DNA of 64,000 bases, taken from NCBI RefSeq assembly GCF_016937535.1, contig NZ_JAFHKK010000005.1, positions 1-64,000 of the forward strand, read 5' to 3'. The notes beneath the pieces were generated by a model. That model did not search any database. It was given only the letters and a program-made list of their open reading frames with translations, and was not told the origin of the DNA. Below, piece by piece: positions 19,996 to 31,308 of the stretch. Positions within the stretch are counted from its first letter, which is position 1. Every line of letters starts with the position of its first letter. A program made the translations under genes and the position numbers. The stretch is from Sulfurospirillum tamanense (lineage in GTDB: Bacteria > Campylobacterota > Campylobacteria > Campylobacterales > Campylobacteraceae).

Positions 19996-20046
19996 GAAGA
20001 TGGTGGCGAGGGGGGGACTCGAACCCCCGACCTCCGGCTTATGAGA
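19996..20046. repeat. Right attachment site inside tRNA-Met
   Basis: This 51-bp block is repeated at 7157-7207. Identity stops in the anticodon arm, so the crossover probably lies in or near the anticodon loop, a common place for tyrosine integrases. The element carries this 3' half and so keeps the tRNA gene complete. Confidence 0.93.
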
Positions 20047-20077
20047 CCAGCGCTCTAACCAGCTGAGCTACCTAGCC
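20001..20077 (-). tRNA. tRNA-Met (anticodon CAT, elongator type)
   Basis: The minus strand folds into a 77-base cloverleaf with CCA encoded at 20003-20001. Anticodon CAT is at 20043-20041 in the loop CTCATAA. The T arm is GGGGG-TTCGAGT-CCCCC, and the D arm contains TAGCTCAGCTGGTTAGAGC. Acceptor positions pair except T4 against C69. C69 is present in both the intact gene and the displaced fragment, so the oddity lies on the chromosomal 5' side. The intact gene has C66 where the fragment has T66. Confidence 0.95.
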
Positions 20078-20123
20078 ACCTAAAAAGAGGTGGCATTATA
20101 TACCGCCACCCCTTACATTTTGA

Positions 20124-22112
20124 TTAAAAAAGCTTTAACAAGTCCCGAACAATCCCTTTTGCTTCGTCTGGGACATGTTTTTCAATCTCTTTGTCTAGTT
20201 TCTTCTGAATATACTGGGATGCTTTGATGCTCACACGTGGGTTTTGCATCTTTCCTTCGATGACGCCACTGAGGTCTTTCTTTTGCACCAAGATGTCAAA
20301 GGGCACGCGCAGTTGGTCATTTTCTCGCCCAAGGGTTCCTTGCGAGACGCTCAACTGGCTTTGCTCTGCCCTCATGAGTAGGTCAAAAACAATGCTCTTG
20401 GGAGAAATTTTTCCCACAAGCGTCGTGTTTTCATACAACTCTCGCGTCAGGTTAAACCCCGTAGCCACTTGCACCAAGCGCGTTAACTCACTCTCCACCA
20501 AACGCCCCTGGGGAAACGCGACTTGAAACGCTCCTGTATCGCTAGTAACATTGTACGCAAGGGTTGCATCGCCCACGGACTCAAACACGTAAGGCACGTC
20601 AAGCAAAATACTCAAGCGCTCAAATACCATCCCCGCTAACGCCGCATCTAGCTGGTTGTTCTCAAACACAAAGCTACTTTTGCCTCCTAACACTTCTGTC
20701 ACACCCGTGGCACGCGGACCATTTTCACTCACACCCGCTTCTCCTTGCATCGCAAAAGGACCGTGTAGGGCTTGTTTTGTGAGGGGCTTTAGGGCAAGTA
20801 ATTCTTTTACATGTAATTGATACGCCGTGTTTAGCACTCCCGTTTTAAGATCGGCTTTGCCTTGCGTGGTCTGCAAAGTCGCCACAGAACTGACAATCTC
20901 ACTCACAAAATCCACGTTTTCTCCCGCTAAAGTAGCGTCCATTGTGACTGCATAGGTCATCTTAGGAGGGAGCTCCATGCCCAAAAGCTCCAAAATCTCG
21001 GCATGGTTTGGAACGCCCTTGTCGAGCCTGAGCGCCACGGTTCCCTTTCGGGTTGCTTGGGCCACTTCTGTCAATTTCGCCTTTACATGTAAAGCCCCTT
21101 GGCTATAACGCGGCTTTGCTAAGCGCGCCAAGATTTCTTCCAAGGACACATTCTCCATACTCACATCCAAAGCATCATTCTCATAAAACGCACTTGTTAA
21201 TCCGCCCAAAGAGGCCGTTGAAACCTCAGCACGCAACGCTTCTTTGGTGCCTTGCAGCGTGGCTTTTAGTGCAAAATCTCCTGCCAAAGGCATTCCCGCA
21301 AGAGGTTCTAACACCGCTAAATTTGGCGTGATTACTTCCACTAATGCACTCCATGCTTGCGTTTTTGTATTGGCCAAAATCTTAGGAAACCGCACCTCAG
21401 AAAGAGAGCTTAAAATCGCGCCTTTAGCTTCAAAGGCTTCACCCTTAAGCACTCCATGAAGCTCACCCACATAGGTCACTTTTGGCGGTAACTGCACACC
21501 ATAATACTCCTGCACGAGCGCCTCATTGACCACGCCATTTAAAAGGGTTACTTTAGCCACGAGCGCACCTTCTTCTGCGGTGTGTGCTTCTACGCTCACC
21601 CTACCCTCAGCAAAACGCGGCTGCCCCAAAAGTTCCAGTATTTGCCCCACATCAAGGTCTTTGGCTTCTATTTGTGCTGCGCTTAACATTTTCTCTTTAA
21701 GAGTTACTTCGTAGGCAATGTCTGACCCAAAGGCCGCGCCCGTCCCCTGGACAACAAAATCATGCACAAACCCCTTAGCCTCGCCCATTACTGTCAATTT
21801 TTCTTGAATCACCATCACCGGCGTCTCAAGCCCTTGGGCTTGAATATCATATTCCATCGCGAACCGTTGGTCAAAAAGATTAAACGTTCCTTGCACTTCC
21901 AAGGTTGCACTCCCGTCCACTTCCAGCACCGCTTTAAGCGAAGAAAAACGCAGTGAAAACTCCCGAATGTCTACTTTCTTTCCAAGGCTTTGGGACGCTT
22001 TTTTTTCAAGATACGGACGTACAAGATTGTTGCCAACTTGCGTAAAAAGCACCCCATACACCACGCCCATGAGCACCAGCACCGTACCTATTATAATGGC
22101 GACTACACGCAT
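20124..22112 (-). CDS. AsmA-like envelope protein
   Basis: The 662-residue protein has one N-terminal membrane helix (about 4-26) and a large extracytoplasmic part made of repeated beta-rich units (DVSMENVSLEEILARLAKPRYSQG is echoed several times). The front, LVRPYLEKKASQSLGKKVDIREFSL, matches the AsmA/YhjG/TamB-related group that bridges the inner and outer membrane and is implicated in lipid movement. It has no enzyme motif. Two TTACATGTAA copies are in the gene. It stands alone between the tRNA and the divergent groESL operon. Confidence 0.65.
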   Translation of the reverse strand: MRVVAIIIGTVLVLMGVVYGVLFTQVGNNLVRPYLEKKASQSLGKKVDIREFSLRFSSLKAVLEVDGSATLEVQGTFNLFDQRFAMEYDIQAQGLETPVMVIQEKLTVMGEAKGFVHDFVVQGTGAAFGSDIAYEVTLKEKMLSAAQIEAKDLDVGQILELLGQPRFAEGRVSVEAHTAEEGALVAKVTLLNGVVNEALVQEYYGVQLPPKVTYVGELHGVLKGEAFEAKGAILSSLSEVRFPKILANTKTQAWSALVEVITPNLAVLEPLAGMPLAGDFALKATLQGTKEALRAEVSTASLGGLTSAFYENDALDVSMENVSLEEILARLAKPRYSQGALHVKAKLTEVAQATRKGTVALRLDKGVPNHAEILELLGMELPPKMTYAVTMDATLAGENVDFVSEIVSSVATLQTTQGKADLKTGVLNTAYQLHVKELLALKPLTKQALHGPFAMQGEAGVSENGPRATGVTEVLGGKSSFVFENNQLDAALAGMVFERLSILLDVPYVFESVGDATLAYNVTSDTGAFQVAFPQGRLVESELTRLVQVATGFNLTRELYENTTLVGKISPKSIVFDLLMRAEQSQLSVSQGTLGRENDQLRVPFDILVQKKDLSGVIEGKMQNPRVSIKASQYIQKKLDKEIEKHVPDEAKGIVRDLLKLF

Positions 22113-22194
22113 AACTTCTCCTTTAACTTAACAAGTAAACTCATATTACATGAGCCACATAGACTAAAGTATTCTGATATTTTTGCAAAAACTG

Positions 22195-22223
22195 TTGACT
22201 TAAGCCGTAAAATGTCGTATAAT
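22195..22223 (+). promoter_or_regulatory. Sigma-70 promoter of groESL
   Basis: TTGACT (22195-22200) and a perfect TATAAT (22218-22223) are 17 bp apart. The CIRCE operator begins two bases further on, so a bound repressor would block transcription start. Confidence 0.9.
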
Positions 22224-22224
22224 T

Positions 22225-22251
22225 TCATCACTCAAATTTTATGAGTGCTAA
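22225..22251 (+). promoter_or_regulatory. CIRCE operator (HrcA-binding site), imperfect left arm
   Basis: The right arm GAGTGCTAA (22243-22251) is perfect and the 9-base spacer is exact. The left arm 22225-22233 matches TTAGCACTC at seven of nine positions. Heat-shock control by HrcA is expected from the family; hrcA is not in the window. Confidence 0.85.
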
Positions 22252-22285
22252 AAATTCAAAATCACTACCATAAGGAAGGACAAAC

Positions 22286-22555
22286 ATGAACTTTCAACCC
22301 CTAGGTCATCGCGTTTTGGTTGAGCGTATCGAAGAACCAACCACCACCGCATCGGGCATCATTATACCCGACAACGCAAAAGAGAAGCCTTTGAGCGGCG
22401 TTGTACGTGCCATTAGTAAGAAAGTGGAAGACAAAGGTCTTGTGTCTGTAGAAGACAAAGTGGTTTTCGGAAAATACTCTGGCACCGAAATCTCCATCGG
22501 CGGCAAAGAATACCTTGTTCTTGAAACAAAAGACGTTCTTGGCGTCATCAAATAA
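22286..22555 (+). CDS. groES: Co-chaperonin GroES
   Basis: The 89-residue protein forms the heptameric lid of the GroEL folding chamber in the cytoplasm. It shows the family start [27 protein letters not shown], where the mobile loop that grips GroEL begins, and the C-terminal [23 protein letters not shown] precedes the ATG. GroEL follows after 33 bp in the same operon. Control by the sigma-70 promoter and CIRCE element just upstream is visible. Confidence 0.98.
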   Translation: MNFQPLGHRVLVERIEEPTTTASGIIIPDNAKEKPLSGVVRAISKKVEDKGLVSVEDKVVFGKYSGTEISIGGKEYLVLETKDVLGVIK

Positions 22556-22588
22556 CCCCCTACTTACAATCAACTAAGGAGAATACCA

Positions 22589-24232
<1,644 letters not shown>

Positions 24233-24239
24233 CACCCTC

Positions 24240-24272
24240 GAGGCTCCTTTTCTGGAGCCTCATCCCTTCTTT
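24240..24272 (+). terminator. Rho-independent terminator of groESL
   Basis: GAGGCTCC (24240-24247) and GGAGCCTC (24254-24261) pair perfectly around a TTTTCT loop. A pyrimidine-rich, T-containing tail follows and runs into a TTACATGTAA copy at 24271. Confidence 0.85.
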
Positions 24273-24321
24273 ACATGTAAACCTCTCTTTTTCTTTCTCA
24301 CTACTTTTTCAAGGAATTTCC

Positions 24322-24585
24322 ATGCTAGCCACTTTAGATATATTTCAATGGATTGGATTTTTTGGGATGGCATGCGTGGTGTATGCGTACTTTCTCATTC
24401 AGGCCGAAAAAGTCCATAAAAGCGACAAACTCTACCAATGGCTCAACCTCATTGGCGCCATTTTGCTCATCATTTCACTTTTAGTGCATTTTAACTTGGG
24501 GTCATTTTTAATTGAAGTGTTTTGGATTGGAATTACCGTCTATGGAATGGTTAAAAGCAAGAAGAAAAAACGGGCAAACCCTTAA
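24322..24585 (+). CDS. Small three-helix membrane protein (CBU_0592-like)
   Basis: The 87-residue protein has three hydrophobic helices (about 8-28, 40-58 and 62-78) and a lysine-rich cytoplasmic end. WIGFFGMACVVYAYFLIQ and LNLIGAILLIISL resemble the CBU_0592 family of small bacterial membrane proteins with unknown role. It is read on its own after the groESL terminator. Its last codons overlap the terminator stem of the opposing gene. Confidence 0.7.
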   Translation: MLATLDIFQWIGFFGMACVVYAYFLIQAEKVHKSDKLYQWLNLIGAILLIISLLVHFNLGSFLIEVFWIGITVYGMVKSKKKKRANP

Positions 24586-24595
24586 AGGTTTGCCC
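24572..24595 (-). terminator. Terminator of the 66-residue minus-strand gene
   Basis: GGGCAAACC (24572-24580) pairs with GGTTTGCCC (24587-24595) around six bases. On the minus strand it is followed by GTTTTTTCTTC. On the plus strand only A residues follow, so the signal serves the minus-strand gene and lies partly inside the plus-strand one. Confidence 0.8.
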
Positions 24596-24602
24596 AAAAA
24601 AG

Positions 24603-24803
24603 CTAGTCTATCTCGATACCGTATTCATCAATCATGATGTCCACAGCTACATTGTGACGCTTGGCAAGGACTTTGGTGAATTCATTGTTTTTGACAAACT
24701 CGATAAATTCAGCGATTTTGTCTTCGAGCTCTTTTACTTGGTCTGCAGTCATGTTGTCAGGCTCGTACGTGATTTTCATGTCTACCACTTTATGATTCTT
24801 CAT
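24603..24803 (-). CDS. Small conserved-looking acidic protein of unknown function
   Basis: This 66-residue protein (MKNHKVVDMKITYEPDNMTADQ then KELEDKIAEFIEFV) is soluble, with a beta-strand start and two charged helices. I do not recognise the family. GGAGGG stands five bases before the ATG at 24803, better than a start eight codons earlier. It has its own terminator and is followed divergently by nothing; the acs gene lies upstream on the same strand in reverse order, 55 bp beyond. Confidence 0.65.
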   Translation of the reverse strand: MKNHKVVDMKITYEPDNMTADQVKELEDKIAEFIEFVKNNEFTKVLAKRHNVAVDIMIDEYGIEID

Positions 24804-24858
24804 AATACCCTCCAGAATTTTTGTCATTTTACATCATCCATCTAATATTTACGTGACA

Positions 24859-26805
24859 CTAGGCCAAGGTTTTATACAAAGACTCAATCTCTTCCACAAC
24901 ACTTGGGTCTTCAAGGGTTGACGTATCCTGCGTAATGGCTTCCCCTTTAGCAATAGAGCGCAAAATACGGCGCATAATCTTACCACTGCGCGTTTTAGGA
25001 AGCCCAGGCACCACCAAAATATCATCAATCTTCGCAATCGGCCCAATCTCTTTGATGATAATCGTATTAAGGGATTTAAGAAGGCTTGTTTTGTCTTCCT
25101 CATTTTTAACAACCACATAAGCAAACACGCCTTCACCCTTAATGGGGTCAGGTCTTCCCACTACTGCCATTTCTGCTATGTTTGGATGATCGCCAATGGC
25201 CGCCTCAATCTCCGCCGTACCCATACGATGGCCCGAAACATTGATAACATCGTCGGTTCGACCGGTGATGATGATGTACCCATCTTCATCGTACATCGCC
25301 CCATCGCCCGTAAAATAGACAGGCTTTCCATCCTTTTTGCAATCTCCAAAATAGGATTTTTCAAAGCGTGCAGGGTCCCCCCAAATGTTGCGAATCATCG
25401 AAGGCCAAGGCTTTGTGATGCACAAAAAACCTTTTTCGCCCACAGGTGTAGGATTGCCCTCTTCGTCCATGATTTCAGCCATGATGCCAGGAAGGGGGAA
25501 GGTTGCAGAGCCTGGTTTAATGGGTGTGGCTCCAGGAAGCGGGGTAATCATGTGCCCACCTGTTTCCGTCTGCCACCACGTATCGACGATAGGACAACGC
25601 CCACCACCAATTTCATTGTAATACCACATCCACGCATCAGGATTGATGGGCTCGCCCACCGTGCCCAACACCTTAAGGCTACTCAAATCATACTTTGATG
25701 GCTCATCAGGCCCAAGTTTATGAAGCAAGCGAATCGCCGTAGGTGCGGTATAAAACTGGTTAATGCGTAGCTCTTCAATCATATTCCACCAACGCCCGAT
25801 GTTAGGGTGTTGTGGCACGCCCTCGTACATTACCGTCGTTGCACCCATCGCCAAAGGCCCGTACACAAGGTAGGTATGCCCTGTGATCCACCCCACGTCC
25901 GCCGTACACCAAAAGGTGTCGTTCTCTTTAACATCAAACACGTGCTCCATGGTGTATTGTGCCCACAAGATATACCCCGCGCTATTGTGTTGCACCCCTT
26001 TGGGCTTGCCTGTACTTCCTGAAGTATAAAGTAAAAAAAGCGGGTCTTCGGCGTCCATCACTTCAGGTTCACAGTGTTGGGATTCGAGGTTAATAAGATC
26101 ATTGTAAACAAAATCGCGCCCCTCAACCATGTCAATGTGCTCAAAGTTGCGTTTTACCACAAGAACTTGTTTACAGATTTCTTCTGCGCCTTCCTCTAGG
26201 GCTTTATCAACCATGGGTTTAAGCAAATAAGGCGTACCGCGTCGGTAAGCACCATCAGCCGTGATAACAAGCTTGGCTTCTGCATCAATAATGCGGTCTT
26301 TGAGTGCTTCAGCCGAAAAGCCTCCAAATACCACCGAGTGAATGGCACCAATCTTTGCACACGCGAGCATAGCAAAAGCCGCTTCAGGAATCATGGGCAT
26401 GTACAACACGACACGATCACCCTTTTTGATACCAAATTTATTTTTGAGTAAATTGGCAAAGCGGTTAACGCGGTAATAAAGCAACAAGTAGGGGATGATG
26501 CGCCTAGAGCCGTCTTCCCCTTCCCAAATAATAGCAGCTTTATTTTTTCGGGTTTTGAGGTGTCGCCCAATGCACTGATGGGTAACGTTGAGTTTGCCGC
26601 CTGAAAACCATTTATAAAAAGGCGCATTGCTTTCATCAAGCACCGTATTAAAGGGTTCAAACCAGTCGAGTTTTTCTTGGGCTAGCTTGCCCCAATACCC
26701 CTCATAGTCCTCATCTGCCTGCAAGCGCAGTTCTTTATACTCACACATATTTTTAATGCGCGCCTCTTTCGCAAAAGCGCGATTGGGTTCAAATATTTGC
26801 GACAT
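24859..26805 (-). CDS. acs: Acetyl-CoA synthetase (AMP-forming)
   Basis: This 648-residue enzyme makes acetyl-CoA from acetate, ATP and CoA through acetyl-AMP. The AMP-binding signature [13 protein letters not shown], the DTWWQTETG motif, and the regulatory-lysine region [11 protein letters not shown] near the C-terminus (target of reversible acetylation) are all present. The ATG at 26805 follows AAAGGAG by five bases. The acetate symporter genes actP and yjcH lie directly upstream in the same orientation; uptake and activation form one unit. Confidence 0.97.
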   Translation of the reverse strand: MSQIFEPNRAFAKEARIKNMCEYKELRLQADEDYEGYWGKLAQEKLDWFEPFNTVLDESNAPFYKWFSGGKLNVTHQCIGRHLKTRKNKAAIIWEGEDGSRRIIPYLLLYYRVNRFANLLKNKFGIKKGDRVVLYMPMIPEAAFAMLACAKIGAIHSVVFGGFSAEALKDRIIDAEAKLVITADGAYRRGTPYLLKPMVDKALEEGAEEICKQVLVVKRNFEHIDMVEGRDFVYNDLINLESQHCEPEVMDAEDPLFLLYTSGSTGKPKGVQHNSAGYILWAQYTMEHVFDVKENDTFWCTADVGWITGHTYLVYGPLAMGATTVMYEGVPQHPNIGRWWNMIEELRINQFYTAPTAIRLLHKLGPDEPSKYDLSSLKVLGTVGEPINPDAWMWYYNEIGGGRCPIVDTWWQTETGGHMITPLPGATPIKPGSATFPLPGIMAEIMDEEGNPTPVGEKGFLCITKPWPSMIRNIWGDPARFEKSYFGDCKKDGKPVYFTGDGAMYDEDGYIIITGRTDDVINVSGHRMGTAEIEAAIGDHPNIAEMAVVGRPDPIKGEGVFAYVVVKNEEDKTSLLKSLNTIIIKEIGPIAKIDDILVVPGLPKTRSGKIMRRILRSIAKGEAITQDTSTLEDPSVVEEIESLYKTLA

Positions 26806-26897
26806 TAGCACTCCTTTGGTAAATTTGCCTAATGATGTCCCTAAAGGCATCACCTCTGCTTATCCCAAAACAGAAGTGATGCCTTTACATGTAAAGC

Positions 26898-28538
26898 CTA
26901 GTGGCTCACCGCTCCCTCTGCCCCGATTCCTGTTTGAGATCGTACAAATTGGTCTTCGTATGCCTCTTTTTCTTTCGCCGCCGCTTCACTGGTATCAAGT
27001 TTCGAAAAAAGCCAAATCCCAAAAAATGCCACACTCACCGAAAAAAGTGCGGGGTATTGGTAGGGGAAAATAGCCTTTGAAGCATCTCCGTGAATCATCT
27101 CTCCCCACACGATTGGACCCAAAACCACCAACAGCACTGCTGTTGCAAGCCCCAAACTTCCTCCAGTAACCGCACCTCGCGTCGTAAGCCCTTTCCAGTA
27201 CATCGAAAGAAATAAAATAGGAAAGTTCGCACTAGCAGCAATGGCAAAAGCAAGCCCCACCATGAAAGCAATGTTTTGATTTTCAAACGCAATGCCTAGC
27301 ACAATCGCCAACATACCGATGCCTACTGTCGCATACTTGGAAATGCGGATCTCTCGCATTTGGTTTACTTCACCTTTGGCCCAGACACTCGCGTACAAGT
27401 CATGGCTAATAGCCGAAGCCCCCGCTAGCGTGAGGCCAGAAACCACCGCCAAAATCGTTGCAAAAGCCACTGCGGAAATAAAACCTAGAAACAGATCCCC
27501 ACCAACGGCGTGGCTTAAGTGAATGGCTGCCATGTTGTTGCCTCCAAACAAGTCACCACTCACACTGTCCATGTACGCAGGATTGCCTAACAGCAACACA
27601 ATCGCCCCAAAGCCTATGATGAAAGTTAAAATATAAAAATACCCAATAAACCCTGTCGCGTAAAAAACCGATTTTCGCGCTTCTTTGGCGTCTTGTACTG
27701 TAAAAAATCGCATTAAAATGTGCGGCAAGCCTGCCGTGCCAAACATCAGTGCAATACCAAGAGAGATGGCCGACACAGGGTCGCTTACTAAACCACCTGG
27801 CTGCATGATGCTCACGTCATTTTTCACCTCAACAGCGCGGGCAAACAATCCCTCTATACTAAAATCCACATGGCTCATCACTACAAAAGCCATGAAACTC
27901 GCCCCTGAGAGCAACAACACAGCTTTGATAATCTGCACCCATGTGGTTGCAAGCATCCCGCCAAAGGTCACGTACATTACCATCAAAAATCCCACCAACA
28001 CCACCGCAAGCTCATAGGGAACCCCAAACAACACTTGGATGAGTTTGCCCGAACCTACCATTTGTGCAATCAAATACAAAATAACCGTAGCAATGGAACC
28101 AAAAGCCGCAAGGGTGCGGATGGGCATTTGGCGTAAGCGGTACGAAGCCACGTCGGCAAAGGTGTATTTGCCAAGGTTGCGCAACTGTTCTGCGACCAAA
28201 AACAAAATCACCGGCCACCCCACCAAAAACCCAATGGAGTAAATCAATCCGTCGTAGCCCTTGAGGTACACTAGCCCAGAAATACCCAAAAACGACGCAG
28301 CCGACATATAATCCCCCGCGATAGCAAGGCCATTTTGAAACCCTGTAATGCCTCCACCTGCGGTGTAAAAATCTTTGGCCGTTTTGGTGCGTTTTGCGGC
28401 CCAATAGGTAATGCCAAGCGTGCCAAGCACAAACGCCATAAACATTACAACCGCCGAGATATTGGCTCCTTTTCCTGCCATTTCATCAGCCCCAAAAGCA
28501 CACAACGCCACAGCGCCCAAAAGCAATGGTGTTCTCAC
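26898..28538 (-). CDS. actP: Cation/acetate symporter ActP
   Basis: The 546-residue protein belongs to the sodium:solute symporter family, with an N-terminal hydrophobic leader and about thirteen membrane helices. The family motifs around [25 protein letters not shown] and the [14 protein letters not shown] loop are clear. It brings acetate into the cell with Na+ or H+. The GTG start overlaps the yjcH stop as GTGA. A TTACATGTAA copy lies in the gap to acs (26885). Confidence 0.95.
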   Translation of the reverse strand: MRTPLLLGAVALCAFGADEMAGKGANISAVVMFMAFVLGTLGITYWAAKRTKTAKDFYTAGGGITGFQNGLAIAGDYMSAASFLGISGLVYLKGYDGLIYSIGFLVGWPVILFLVAEQLRNLGKYTFADVASYRLRQMPIRTLAAFGSIATVILYLIAQMVGSGKLIQVLFGVPYELAVVLVGFLMVMYVTFGGMLATTWVQIIKAVLLLSGASFMAFVVMSHVDFSIEGLFARAVEVKNDVSIMQPGGLVSDPVSAISLGIALMFGTAGLPHILMRFFTVQDAKEARKSVFYATGFIGYFYILTFIIGFGAIVLLLGNPAYMDSVSGDLFGGNNMAAIHLSHAVGGDLFLGFISAVAFATILAVVSGLTLAGASAISHDLYASVWAKGEVNQMREIRISKYATVGIGMLAIVLGIAFENQNIAFMVGLAFAIAASANFPILFLSMYWKGLTTRGAVTGGSLGLATAVLLVVLGPIVWGEMIHGDASKAIFPYQYPALFSVSVAFFGIWLFSKLDTSEAAAKEKEAYEDQFVRSQTGIGAEGAVSH

Positions 28539-28849
28539 GCTTCGCCCCTTGCTTCTTCTTTGATTTCACGCGTAAGGGCATCAAACTCGCCGTTGGCCCT
28601 TTGCACGTAAACGCCCGTAAGTGCAAACGCCAACAAAATCAACCCTACTCCCACAGGAATGCCAAGAGTCATCACTCCTGCCCCTAAACGTATGCCAAAA
28701 ATTTCAGGATAAAAAGCAACGATAAGAATAAACGCATAATAAAAACCTAGCATCACAGCAGCAAGACTCCATGCTAAACGGGAGCGTTTTTGAACAAGTA
28801 ATTGAAACTTCGGGTTGGCCCTAACACGTGCGTAAATCTCTTGATTCAC
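28535..28849 (-). CDS. yjcH: DUF485 inner-membrane protein YjcH
   Basis: The 104-residue protein has two membrane helices flanking a short loop and the family start [19 protein letters not shown]. In many bacteria it is the small companion of ActP; its biochemical role is unsettled. GTG at 28849 follows AAGGAG by five bases. It is the first gene of the yjcH-actP-acs run, and the promoter should lie in the 129 bp between it and the response regulator downstream. Confidence 0.92.
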   Translation of the reverse strand: MNQEIYARVRANPKFQLLVQKRSRLAWSLAAVMLGFYYAFILIVAFYPEIFGIRLGAGVMTLGIPVGVGLILLAFALTGVYVQRANGEFDALTREIKEEARGEA

Positions 28850-28978
28850 GAGCTCTCCTTAAATCATTCATAGGAAAAACTGTACCAAACAGACGTAGCA
28901 AAACCGTAGCATTCCAATAGGGTGAGAATATTTTACACAGTATTGAGCAAATTGGTGGGTATATGGGTAACAAATATA

Positions 28979-29650
28979 TTAATTTTGGCGATAATAACGA
29001 CTCACCTTGTATCCAATACCTTTAATATTAACTATAAAATCTTCTTTTAATAATTTTCTAAATCTACTAATCTCAGCACGAATGGTTGCATTATCCACGG
29101 GCTCATCGTTCCACACATAACTGCGAAAACGCTCAAAATCCACAATCGTATCGATATTTTCGCACAAGAGCGTGAGGATTTGGCGCTGTTTTTTGGTGAG
29201 ATTTACGGGAGTTTTGTGGAAGTATAACTGCTCCTCTTCTTTTAAATACCCGTATCCTTCACTCAAAATCACATGATTGGGATTTTTAGCTTGGACTTCT
29301 CGCTTGATTTTATCAATCCGAAGCCCTAGCTCTTTGAGGTGAAAAGGTTTCTTCAAATAATCCGCCGCACCCAACGCAAAGGCTTGGGAAATTTTTTCAA
29401 TATCAATCATCGCACTGATGAAGATCACAGGGGTAACCACGCCAAGCGACTGAATGCGCTCAGCAAGCTCAAGTCCACTCAAACTCGGAACGTTAATATC
29501 AAAAATCAGTAAATCAAACCGTTGCTCACCCAAATATTCCAAGGCAGACTCCCCATCATTTGCCCCCACCACATGGTGCCCCAAATCACGCAAATACTCT
29601 TCAAGAGTGCGGCAAAGCATCATCTCATCTTCCAATAACAATATTTTCAT
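28979..29650 (-). CDS. OmpR-family response regulator
   Basis: The 223-residue protein has a receiver domain (about 1-115) with the acidic pocket at LLLEDEMM, the phosphoacceptor aspartate in LLIFDINVP and the conserved lysine in DYLKKPF. A winged-helix output domain (about 135-220) ends FIVNIKGIGYKVSRYY. It overlaps the sensor kinase start by ATGA on the same strand. Its target is not shown. The acetate genes lie directly downstream on the same strand, so their control is a plausible guess. Confidence 0.93.
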   Translation of the reverse strand: MKILLLEDEMMLCRTLEEYLRDLGHHVVGANDGESALEYLGEQRFDLLIFDINVPSLSGLELAERIQSLGVVTPVIFISAMIDIEKISQAFALGAADYLKKPFHLKELGLRIDKIKREVQAKNPNHVILSEGYGYLKEEEQLYFHKTPVNLTKKQRQILTLLCENIDTIVDFERFRSYVWNDEPVDNATIRAEISRFRKLLKEDFIVNIKGIGYKVSRYYRQN

Positions 29651-31197
29651 GCAACCTCTTTTTTAAAGCGGTATTCAAATGCTGTTTTTCCCGCCTCTGA
29701 ATGCACACAAATCTCAACCCTATGGGTATCGCAAATCTCTTTGACGATGTTAAGTCCCAAACCAAACCCGCCCCTAGCCTTGTCTTCGCGGTAATACCGC
29801 TCAAAAAGCCGTTCTGGCTGGGTGATGGTATTGCCCTCATTTGCAATGCGCAAAAGCACATAAGGTTCTTCTTCGTAGAGTTCTACTAGGATTTGCGTAC
29901 CAACCCTGGCGTATTTAATAGCATTGGAAAGATTGTTATCAATAATCCGCTGCAACTCTACTTCATTGAACTTTACATGTAAACCCTGTGAAGCTTTACA
30001 TCTAAAGAACACATCATTCCCCTCAGCAACATCTTGAAAATAAGCCAAGCGCTCTTGCAAAAAATCTCCAAAATTTAGCATTTTTTGAGGGTATTGGGCG
30101 TGGTGTTTTTTGACTACATAACCCAAATCTTCGTAAATATTCTCCAACACTTTTGCCGCCGCCTCAATTTTAGTCAGATAGGGCGTTTTAGGGAGTTTGA
30201 GGTTGTGCAGTTCGATGTTCATCATCATGATGGTCAGTGGCGTATTAATCTCATGAATGGCGTTATTAACAAAGCGGTCTTGCTGTTTTAAAAGCTCCTG
30301 CGTGTAAGCAATGGAGCGCTGCAAAGCACTGGTTTTTTCTTCAACGATTTTTTCAAGGTTTGTGTTTAGGGCAATTAAATCTCGGTTTTTTTCCCTGATT
30401 TTTGCAATCATTGTGTTGGCATGCATGGAAATCTCTTTAAACTCCACAAAAGTAACCGCCCTCTCATCTACAAATCGGTAGCTTTTTGGCGCTTCTTTAA
30501 AAGCCGCATCAATCGCTCGAATATCCTTTGTGATGCGCTGGGTCAAATAGCGGTATTTGAGCAAACCCGCCACATACAAAAAAAGTGTCAATGCTCCAAT
30601 CTTAAGCACAAAGGCCATGATTTTTTGATGGGATTCTTCTTTTTTGGCCTCCACAACCCTAGGGAGTTCGTCCAAATAGACCCCGCTTGCCACGCGCCAC
30701 CCCAAAAGCACATCAGTACGCACAAAGAGCAGACCCTGTAGCTCTTGCACTGAAAATTCGTGCATTCCCTCTGTTTGCAACCCTTTCATTTGTGCCAAAA
30801 ACGCCTCTTTTTTTTCCGTGCTAGCAACAGCAGTATGGGCGGCAAAAAAATGCTCTGAATTGTACAAAAACTCCCCCGTATCGCTCACCACAAAAGCAAA
30901 AGTATGGCGTCCCGCAACAACGTTTTTCATAAATTCACGCATGGCACTTGTAAGCTCATGAGGCTCGTAAGTTTTTTTAAAAAATTCCAAGACGCGCACG
31001 AGCTTGTATGCCTCGTCTACACTTCGTTCTTTTTGAACCCTAACATAATGCTCTTTGGCCTCTTGAATCTGTTTTTCCATCTCTTTGCTTTCATTAAAAA
31101 TCACTACAAATGCCGAGGTTACGGCAAAAATAGCGGCGAAGATCATGACAATAAGAGTGGTTTGATGAATGCTGGGTTCTTTCAAGTATCTTAACAA
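29647..31197 (-). CDS. Membrane sensor histidine kinase
   Basis: I start this 516-residue kinase at TTG 31197, six bases after AAGGG; a longer frame would run toward the divergent deiminase gene. It has a helix near residues 14-34, a periplasmic sensing region (about 40-200), a second helix (about 207-225), then a coiled linker. The H box is NNAIHEINTPLT, the N box DNNLSNAIKYA, and the ATP lid GGFGLGLNIVKEI. The ligand is unknown. One TTACATGTAA copy (29973) encodes LHVK. Confidence 0.9.
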   Translation of the reverse strand: MLRYLKEPSIHQTTLIVMIFAAIFAVTSAFVVIFNESKEMEKQIQEAKEHYVRVQKERSVDEAYKLVRVLEFFKKTYEPHELTSAMREFMKNVVAGRHTFAFVVSDTGEFLYNSEHFFAAHTAVASTEKKEAFLAQMKGLQTEGMHEFSVQELQGLLFVRTDVLLGWRVASGVYLDELPRVVEAKKEESHQKIMAFVLKIGALTLFLYVAGLLKYRYLTQRITKDIRAIDAAFKEAPKSYRFVDERAVTFVEFKEISMHANTMIAKIREKNRDLIALNTNLEKIVEEKTSALQRSIAYTQELLKQQDRFVNNAIHEINTPLTIMMMNIELHNLKLPKTPYLTKIEAAAKVLENIYEDLGYVVKKHHAQYPQKMLNFGDFLQERLAYFQDVAEGNDVFFRCKASQGLHVKFNEVELQRIIDNNLSNAIKYARVGTQILVELYEEEPYVLLRIANEGNTITQPERLFERYYREDKARGGFGLGLNIVKEICDTHRVEICVHSEAGKTAFEYRFKKEVA

Positions 31198-31308
31198 CGC
31201 TTGCCCTTGGTGAAAGAAGTGGGTTGATTGTAACACAACTTGGGCTAAAGCAGGTTGACAAAGCAAGGGGCCTGCGTTAAAATTCGACACCAACACACAA
31301 GGAAACCG

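Larger units (their letters stand above)
7157..20046. mobile_element. Integrated mobilizable element in tRNA-Met (about 12.84 kb)
   Basis: The 51-bp blocks 7157-7207 and 19996-20046 are direct repeats with one mismatch (7172 versus 20011), offset by 12,839 bp. The right block is the 3' part of an intact tRNA-Met gene; the left is the displaced 3' fragment. Between them are a tyrosine integrase next to the left end and an excisionase near the right end. Toxin-antitoxin, Fic and VapD cargo is read rightward; a MOBF relaxase and its companion genes are read leftward. No coupling protein, VirB4-type ATPase or pilin is visible, so it is probably mobilized by another element. Confidence 0.93.
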
